Part shown: positions 59,807 to 64,000 of the stretch, one piece after another
Numbering within the stretch: the stretch's first letter is position 1
How the letters are laid out: every line of letters starts with the position of its first letter
From: Collinsella sp. MSK.8.10
GTDB taxonomy: Bacteria; Actinomycetota; Coriobacteriia; Coriobacteriales; Coriobacteriaceae
DNA: 64,000 nucleotides
NCBI RefSeq assembly: GCF_019041915.1
Contig: NZ_JAHPYF010000001.1
Location: forward strand, 310,001-374,000
Direction of reading: 5' to 3'
The notes under the pieces: model-generated
What the model was told of the DNA's origin: nothing
Database searches by the model: none
Seen by the model: only the letters and a program-made list of their open reading frames with translations
Position numbers and translations under genes: made by a program

Positions 59807-61452
59807 CGCTGATCACCCTCGCGCGACCAGGGAAGGCGGATACGCGGGCGTTCGGTGCGCGTTGCACGGTCGGCGACCATATCGCTCCAAGGGCCGACGG
59901 CGCACCCCAGTTCCACGAGCATCTCGCGCGTGGCCTCGCGCACGCTAGTCGCAAAAGCGCTGGTCTGCCCCACTGCCTCGTCAGCGCGCCCAAACGCCAT
60001 GAGCGCGGCGAGATCCTGCCCGCCATCGGCGATACGAATCTTGGAGCTTAACGCACAGGCAATCTCAAAGCGCATGGCGACGTCCTCGTCTGCCCCGCGC
60101 GCACCGAACCGGTTGAACACGGCGCTCATGCGCGTGCGCGGCACACCTACTCGACCTGCCAGTTCAATGACGCGCGATGCCGATGCCGCGGACGACACCG
60201 CCGCATCGCCAACGACCAGGCAACGGTCGCTCGCCGCCACCGCAGCCGCCACGGCGTCGCCCCAAAAGACCGAGGTATCGATAAAGACCACGTCGGATTC
60301 GCGACGCAGAACATCAAGCAGTAGCTCCACCGGACGTGCCATGAGCTCGGCTTGCTCGGGCGCCGCGACGGGACCCCAGAGCGTAACGCCCGGCGCCACG
60401 CGCATCGAAGCGGCTACGATATCCGGCTCGGTGAGCGTGCCCGCCGCCGACGGCTCGATAAGTGCCGCCATATCGCGCGGAGCATCGACGCCTAACAAGT
60501 CGTAAAGGTTTCCAAACATCAGGTCCAGGTCGAGCACGGCGGCACGCAAGCCCAACAGCGACGATGTGTGTGCCATGGTGGCAACGATCGTCGACTTGCC
60601 GCAACCGCCCGAACCCGAAATGGCGCAGATGACTGGAGCTCGATGCGGCGGAGCGGCAGCGTCTGCCGGCGGCATCGGAGGCGGCGGGGCGGACGTCGGT
60701 GACAGCGTCCCCGTCTCCCCCGCCGCAACCACGTGCTGCGTCCAAGCCGGCATGGCTGCTTGTTCGGTCTGCGAGGCAGGCTCGATCTGCGCAATCTGCT
60801 CATGCTGCATCAGCGACAACTCGCCGCACCCGGCAAGGCCCTCAACTTCGTCGAGTTCATCCGCCAGATTCACGCCGTGCACGTATCCCATATCTACTGC
60901 CGGGGAGTCGCCAGCATGCTGCGCCGGCCCTCCAGCGTCATCGTATACAAGGGGGTTCCGGGGGCGCCGACCATGCTCGGCTTCCGCTTTTCCATAATCA
61001 TCAACACGCGGGCCTCTTGTAGCGCGAGGCGCCCCGGGTTCCCTATCAACAAAAGCATCGGGCTCAATCGTCATGCGCCGATCGGAATCAACCGCTCCCT
61101 CACCCGCGTGCCCGTTGCCGCATATACTGTGTGCAGCGATGACCTCGGTCGCCCCCGCGCGAAACAGCCCCTCGATATCCGACGGATCGAGCGCTTCTAT
61201 CAACACGACCACGCGACTCACGCGGCCTTCGGCCGTCAGGCGCGCAACAGTCTTGCGCACATCTTCGGTATCAAACAGAGACGCCGCGATGATGGCAGCC
61301 CCGCGGCGCGACGGAAACGCCCGCGCCATGGAAACCAGCCCGTCCAGGTCACCCACGCGAAGCACCTGTGCACCCGCATCACGGCCCTCGACTTCCCGCT
61401 GCAACAGCCCGTAATCGCCGCACGCGCAGCACGCAAGCCAGATCGCCTTCAT
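59803..61452 (-). CDS. tadZ: TadZ/CpaE-like localisation ATPase with long disordered linker
   Basis: 549 residues from the ATG at 61450-61452, overlapping the cpaB stop (TGATG). N-terminal receiver-like domain (about 1-110) ending IEGLFRAGATEVIAA, then a low-complexity linker of about 170 residues rich in Pro, Gln, Glu and Ala. The C-terminal MinD-type ATPase has a deviant Walker A (SGSGGCGKSTIVATMA) and LDLDLMFGNLYDLLG. TadZ positions the machine at its place in the cell. The linker is long for the family. Confidence 0.85.
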   Translation of the reverse strand: MKAIWLACCACGDYGLLQREVEGRDAGAQVLRVGDLDGLVSMARAFPSRRGAAIIAASLFDTEDVRKTVARLTAEGRVSRVVVLIEALDPSDIEGLFRAGATEVIAAHSICGNGHAGEGAVDSDRRMTIEPDAFVDREPGAPRATRGPRVDDYGKAEAEHGRRPRNPLVYDDAGGPAQHAGDSPAVDMGYVHGVNLADELDEVEGLAGCGELSLMQHEQIAQIEPASQTEQAAMPAWTQHVVAAGETGTLSPTSAPPPPMPPADAAAPPHRAPVICAISGSGGCGKSTIVATMAHTSSLLGLRAAVLDLDLMFGNLYDLLGVDAPRDMAALIEPSAAGTLTEPDIVAASMRVAPGVTLWGPVAAPEQAELMARPVELLLDVLRRESDVVFIDTSVFWGDAVAAAVAASDRCLVVGDAAVSSAASASRVIELAGRVGVPRTRMSAVFNRFGARGADEDVAMRFEIACALSSKIRIADGGQDLAALMAFGRADEAVGQTSAFATSVREATREMLVELGCAVGPWSDMVADRATRTERPRIRLPWSREGDQR

Positions 61453-62111
61453 CACTCGTCGCCTCCGCTCTTTTTGCCGCGCGCCGTGGCGGGAATCGTC
61501 AAGCTGACCGTTCCCTTGCCCGAGGCTCCCAGCAGTTCCTTGACGTCTTCGGGGTCAGCCGCCAGCGTCACCCATTCGATCTTGCCCTCGCGCGTGGCAC
61601 CGGAATCCTCACTGGTATCGATCACGTACGCGCCGCACAGCCGATCGGTCACGCCGTCTTTTTGCACATACACATCCACGTAGCTGCCCACGCCCGTAGC
61701 ACCGCCGACCGAGTGCTCGGCATCGACCGCCACCGAAACGGCAACCTTGCCCTTAGGCACCTCGAGCTTGCGGCTCTCGACCTTGGTGTAGACATTGCAG
61801 ATCACGGCGTTTTTGGGAATACGCGAAGTCGTCACGTCGCCGCGCACCTGGCGCAGCTCGGTCGCCGCGTCACGCGGCAGCAGACTCGTCAGCCACTCCT
61901 GGGTTATGACATTGGTCTCATCGAGGGTCTCGCCCACATCGATATCGCGCGCCGCGACGCATACCTCGACGCGATCGCCACCGTACTTGGCCAAGGTCTC
62001 AGCCTGGACCTGTTCGGCTTGTGAGCGGATCGATGAGCCGTAAACCATGCAGAGCAGAGCAGCGAGCACGCCCGCGACCAGACTGATGGCGATGCGCTTG
62101 CTCTTGTTCAC
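61452..62111 (-). CDS. cpaB: CpaB/RcpC-like pilus assembly protein
   Basis: 219 residues from a GTG at 62109-62111, with AGAGGAGCGG upstream; an ATG five codons earlier is less well placed. One N-terminal membrane helix, then an SAF-like domain (VCVAARDIDVGETLDETNV) and a second beta domain with AVSVAVDAEHSVGGATGVGS. CpaB proteins act in the envelope during Flp pilus assembly. It is the first gene of the operon and follows a cluster of repeated operator-like half-sites. Confidence 0.86.
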   Translation of the reverse strand: MNKSKRIAISLVAGVLAALLCMVYGSSIRSQAEQVQAETLAKYGGDRVEVCVAARDIDVGETLDETNVITQEWLTSLLPRDAATELRQVRGDVTTSRIPKNAVICNVYTKVESRKLEVPKGKVAVSVAVDAEHSVGGATGVGSYVDVYVQKDGVTDRLCGAYVIDTSEDSGATREGKIEWVTLAADPEDVKELLGASGKGTVSLTIPATARGKKSGGDE

Positions 62112-62221
62112 GGCCGCTCCTCTCATGGCAGTGCCGGGCGAATGCCCGTACCACCATTGTCTGGGCGGTCAGAGTGCAAAGCGGCGCAATCGCAATCTTG
62201 GTTTTCGATGTCAAACCAATC

Positions 62222-62281
62222 GCTGACCAAAAGCTGACCAGCCCGTCAAGCTCGTGGCAAGGTTTTGGTCAGCACGTCAGC
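62222..62281. promoter_or_regulatory. Cluster of GCTGACCA half-sites upstream of the tad operon
   Basis: Direct copies GCTGACCA at 62222-62229 and 62233-62240, 11 bp apart (about one helical turn). Inverted copies TGGTCAGC at 62266-62273 and GTCAGC at 62276-62281. The first and third extend to an 11-bp inverted repeat, GCTGACCAAAA/TTTTGGTCAGC. It lies 111-170 bp upstream of the cpaB start, where a promoter is expected. It looks like a multi-site operator for an unknown regulator. Confidence 0.5.
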
Positions 62282-62311
62282 AAACTGCATGTTTCGAGGC
62301 TTTTCCGCAGC

Positions 62312-62345
62312 AAAAAGCCGTCTCCCGAACAGTTGGGAGACGGCT
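62312..62345 (-). terminator. Rho-independent terminator of rsgA
   Basis: AGCCGTCTCCC (62316-62326) pairs with GGGAGACGGCT (62335-62345), followed by TTTT on the minus strand. It is 17 bp past the rsgA stop and separates rsgA from the tad operon. Confidence 0.9.
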
Positions 62346-62362
62346 GTCATAGGAAAAATCAA

Positions 62363-63547
62363 TTACAGATGGACATCGGGATCGAGCATTTGAGCACTCA
62401 CGCGCATGGATGACGCCAGGTTTTGGAACGTTTCCAGACGCAGGCTATCGATCTGCCCGGCGTCCTCGGCCTCGCGAACGGCGCAACCCGGCTCATGGGT
62501 ATGCGTGCAATCGCCAAACCGGCACGCGCGCGATGCCTCGACAATCTCGGGGAAGGCGCGGGCCAGTCCCCGCTCGTGACCCACGAGCGGTAGGCTGCGC
62601 AGGCCCGGGGCATCGGCGATCACGCCGGCGTCGCCCGGCAGCGTCACCATCACGCGCGCGACGGTAGTGTGACGGCCCTGGTCGTCGCGTTCGCGCACAC
62701 CGCCGGTCGCCAACGTATCGTGGCCCAGCAGCGCATTGAGCAGCGTCGACTTGCCGGCACCCGACTCGCCCAGAATCATGGCGCAGCTCCCGGCAGGCAC
62801 GCAGGCACGGACCTCGTCCAGGCCGCGGCCCTCGGCAGAGGACGTCACGATCACGCGCACGTCCGGACCCACCAGGCGGCGCACGCGGTCCAGATCGCGC
62901 TCGAGTTCCTCGGCATCGCAGCGGTCAGCTTTGGTGAGTACCACCACCGGCTCGGCATCGCAGTCGAGCGCCAATACCAGCGAACGCGCCACACGGTCGA
63001 GCAGCACCTCGCCGGCACCGAGCGCCTGCACGATTAGCACGCTATCCACGTTGGAGCAGAGCACCTGGCGCTCTCCGCGGGCACGGCCGCGCCAACGCTC
63101 AAAGCTCGTACGGCGCGGCAGCACGCATTCAATCACGCCCATATCGTGCCCGGGAGCGCGGCGCACCGCCACACGATCGCCCACGGCAGGCAGCAGGACC
63201 TCGTCCCCACCGCGCGACTTGGCAAATCCCACGGCATGCTCGGCGCGGAAGGTATCGTCGGCAGTCGCCACCAGCGGAAACCCGCGATCCAAGCGCACCA
63301 CGGCGCCAAGCTGCATCTGCTCGGGCTCCTCGGCATGTGCGCAGAAATCATCAAAGGCAGCCTGCTGGGCTTCATCGACCGGCAGGTCATCAAACGCCGG
63401 AACATCCTGCAGCGCGTCGAGCCCCGGCACGCTTGCCAGCAGCTCCTCAGCAGGTGCGGGAGCCTCGGTCGCGAGCTTCCGACGACGATCGCGCTTAGCC
63501 CGCGCCCCCGTCGTCTTTTTCTTCGCTTTAGCCTTAGCCTTGCCCAC
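62363..63547 (-). CDS. rsgA: Ribosome small subunit GTPase RsgA
   Basis: Circularly permuted GTPase that checks late 30S maturation. 394 residues from a GTG at 63545-63547 with GGGAGG upstream. The order G4-G1-G3 is visible: LTKAD, then GESGAGKSTLLNALLG, then DAPGLRSL. The OB domain precedes, and the C-terminal zinc knuckle is CRFGDCTHTHEPGCAV. There is an extra N-terminal tail of about 65 residues, strongly basic at first (GKAKAKAKKKTTGARAKRDR) and then Ala/Glu-rich, probably unstructured and RNA-binding. Confidence 0.93.
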   Translation of the reverse strand: MGKAKAKAKKKTTGARAKRDRRRKLATEAPAPAEELLASVPGLDALQDVPAFDDLPVDEAQQAAFDDFCAHAEEPEQMQLGAVVRLDRGFPLVATADDTFRAEHAVGFAKSRGGDEVLLPAVGDRVAVRRAPGHDMGVIECVLPRRTSFERWRGRARGERQVLCSNVDSVLIVQALGAGEVLLDRVARSLVLALDCDAEPVVVLTKADRCDAEELERDLDRVRRLVGPDVRVIVTSSAEGRGLDEVRACVPAGSCAMILGESGAGKSTLLNALLGHDTLATGGVRERDDQGRHTTVARVMVTLPGDAGVIADAPGLRSLPLVGHERGLARAFPEIVEASRACRFGDCTHTHEPGCAVREAEDAGQIDSLRLETFQNLASSMRVSAQMLDPDVHL

Positions 63548-63595
63548 AAGCGCCTCCCAGCACCATAAATCACAACTGAGCAGGTATTTTCCCAC

Positions 63596-63631
63596 AAAAA
63601 AGAGTCGGTCGAGCAAATGCTCGACCGACTC
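63596..63631 (-). terminator. Rho-independent terminator downstream of the P-type ATPase
   Basis: GAGTCGGTCGAGCA (63602-63615) pairs perfectly with TGCTCGACCGACTC (63618-63631), followed by TTTTTT on the minus strand (63596-63601). It is 49 bp upstream of the rsgA start. Confidence 0.88.
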
Positions 63632-63673
63632 ACACACTTTCCCTCAGCTCATGGTCCCGAGAGGTTATCCGAA

Positions 63674-63764
63674 GGCCCGCCCGCCGGGAGGGATTTCTTC
63701 TGAGCGATCCCGCAGCGCGAAGCGCGAGGACCAGCGAAGAAGAAACCCCGCAGGCGGTCGGGCC
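63674..63764 (-). repeat. Nested hairpin 23 nt downstream of the P-type ATPase, CCGCAG/CGAGGAC family
   Basis: Outer arms from GGCCCG at 63674 to CGGGCC at 63764, imperfect but long (GGCCCGCCCGCC and ATTTCTTC segments both pair). At the tip, CCGCAG (63710-63715) and CGAGGAC (63725-63731) enclose a GCGC/GCGC stem with a GAA loop. It has the same layout as the elements after larD and ppc, with different paired bases. It precedes the true terminator at 63596-63631. Confidence 0.7.
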
Positions 63765-63787
63765 GGTGGGAAGGATGGCCTTTCGAC

Positions 63788-64000
63788 CTACTCCTTCTCG
63801 ACCGCGCGCATGATCGCCTTGTAGATCTCCATCAACGGGATGATCAGGAAGGCCAGACCCAGCGCGGCAAGAACGCCCTTGAGCTCAAGCGTCACGGGGC
63901 CAAAGAACATCTCGGCAAGCGTCGGCTGCACGGTTACGATCACCGTCAGCACCAGCGCCAGCGCGGCGGAAGCCCACAGCCACTTGTTTTGCTTCTTCAT
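63788..64000 (-). CDS. P-type cation-transporting ATPase, C-terminal end (5' part beyond window)
   Basis: The last 70 codons match the C-terminal membrane domain of calcium-type P-ATPases: NKWLWASAALALVLTVIVTV, then a loop with AEMFFGPVTLELKG, then ALGLAFLIIPLMEIYKAIMR. It happens to start with a methionine at the window edge, but two lone membrane helices with a family-typical end point to a partial gene and not a small protein. The cation cannot be told from this part. Confidence 0.75.
   Translation of the reverse strand: MKKQNKWLWASAALALVLTVIVTVQPTLAEMFFGPVTLELKGVLAALGLAFLIIPLMEIYKAIMRAVEKE

Noticed and set aside
63788..64000. Complete 70-aa membrane protein
   Set aside because: Sequence fits the C-terminus of a P-type ATPase; the methionine at the window edge is most likely internal.

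Overview
The window is about 64 kb of GC-rich, gene-dense bacterial chromosome. Gene content suggests a Coriobacteriia member of the Actinomycetota, most likely a Collinsella-like gut anaerobe. The clues are a lactate racemase (lar) locus, ferrous iron uptake, PEP carboxylase, paired YhgE/Pip membrane proteins, a cps-type tyrosine kinase triad and a monoderm-style tad pilus locus with no outer-membrane secretin. No rRNA, CRISPR array, prophage or transposase was seen. The taxonomic call is inference from content; no marker gene was compared.

Layout. 1-3.4 kb: feoA-feoA-feoB (feoB runs off the left edge) and an HPr-like protein. 3.6-6.4 kb: aspS and serB. 6.4-11.1 kb: lar locus, with larB-larC-tetR on + and larA-larD on -. 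11.9-19.2 kb: ppc, hisS, an M20 amidohydrolase beside an MFS remnant, and a DMT exporter. 19.4-24.5 kb: two adjacent YhgE/Pip proteins. 24.9-29.8 kb: htpG, a GNAT and the cpsC-cpsD-cpsB triad. 29.9-35.1 kb: two two-component systems around a lone pstB, divergent from a D,D-carboxypeptidase (35.3-36.7 kb). 36.8-40.7 kb: tRNA-Ser, an 813-aa unknown protein and three tRNA-Arg genes. 40.8-45.3 kb: serS, a 57-aa membrane protein, proC, rlmH and an SPFH protein. 45.4-51.2 kb: tRNA-Leu, tatD, rsmA, metG, rsmI and a divergent GH5 protein. 51.4-52.5 kb: tRNA-Phe and a toxin-antitoxin pair whose toxin is frameshifted. 52.5-62.1 kb: a compact 12-gene tad operon. 62.3-64 kb: rsgA and the 3' end of a P-type ATPase.

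How the genes work together. The lar genes make and use the nickel-pincer cofactor for D/L-lactate interconversion and lactate passage, but larE and the C-terminal half of LarC are not here. The tad operon encodes an ATPase, platform proteins, a pilin and several pseudopilin-like proteins sharing an A-Q-x-T-x-E processing motif; no prepilin peptidase is in the window. The VanS/VanR-like pair faces a penicillin-binding D,D-carboxypeptidase, suggesting cell-wall sensing. PhoB/PhoR with PstB indicates phosphate control.

The least explained part is noncoding. (1) All four tRNA loci that have a clear 3' flank carry, or carry a remnant of, a roughly 190-bp element. It starts with a duplicate of the local tRNA 3' end, contains GC-rich hairpins, and ends with an inverted copy of that same tRNA's T-arm; two copies are in tandem. 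(2) Three genes (larD, ppc, the P-type ATPase) are each followed 23-24 nt after the stop codon by a giant nested hairpin. These have different arms but share an internal loop (CCGCAG / CGAGGAC) and covarying stem pairs. (3) The YhgE pair is flanked by inverted copies of a roughly 60-bp hairpin element. These are the best candidates for something undescribed.
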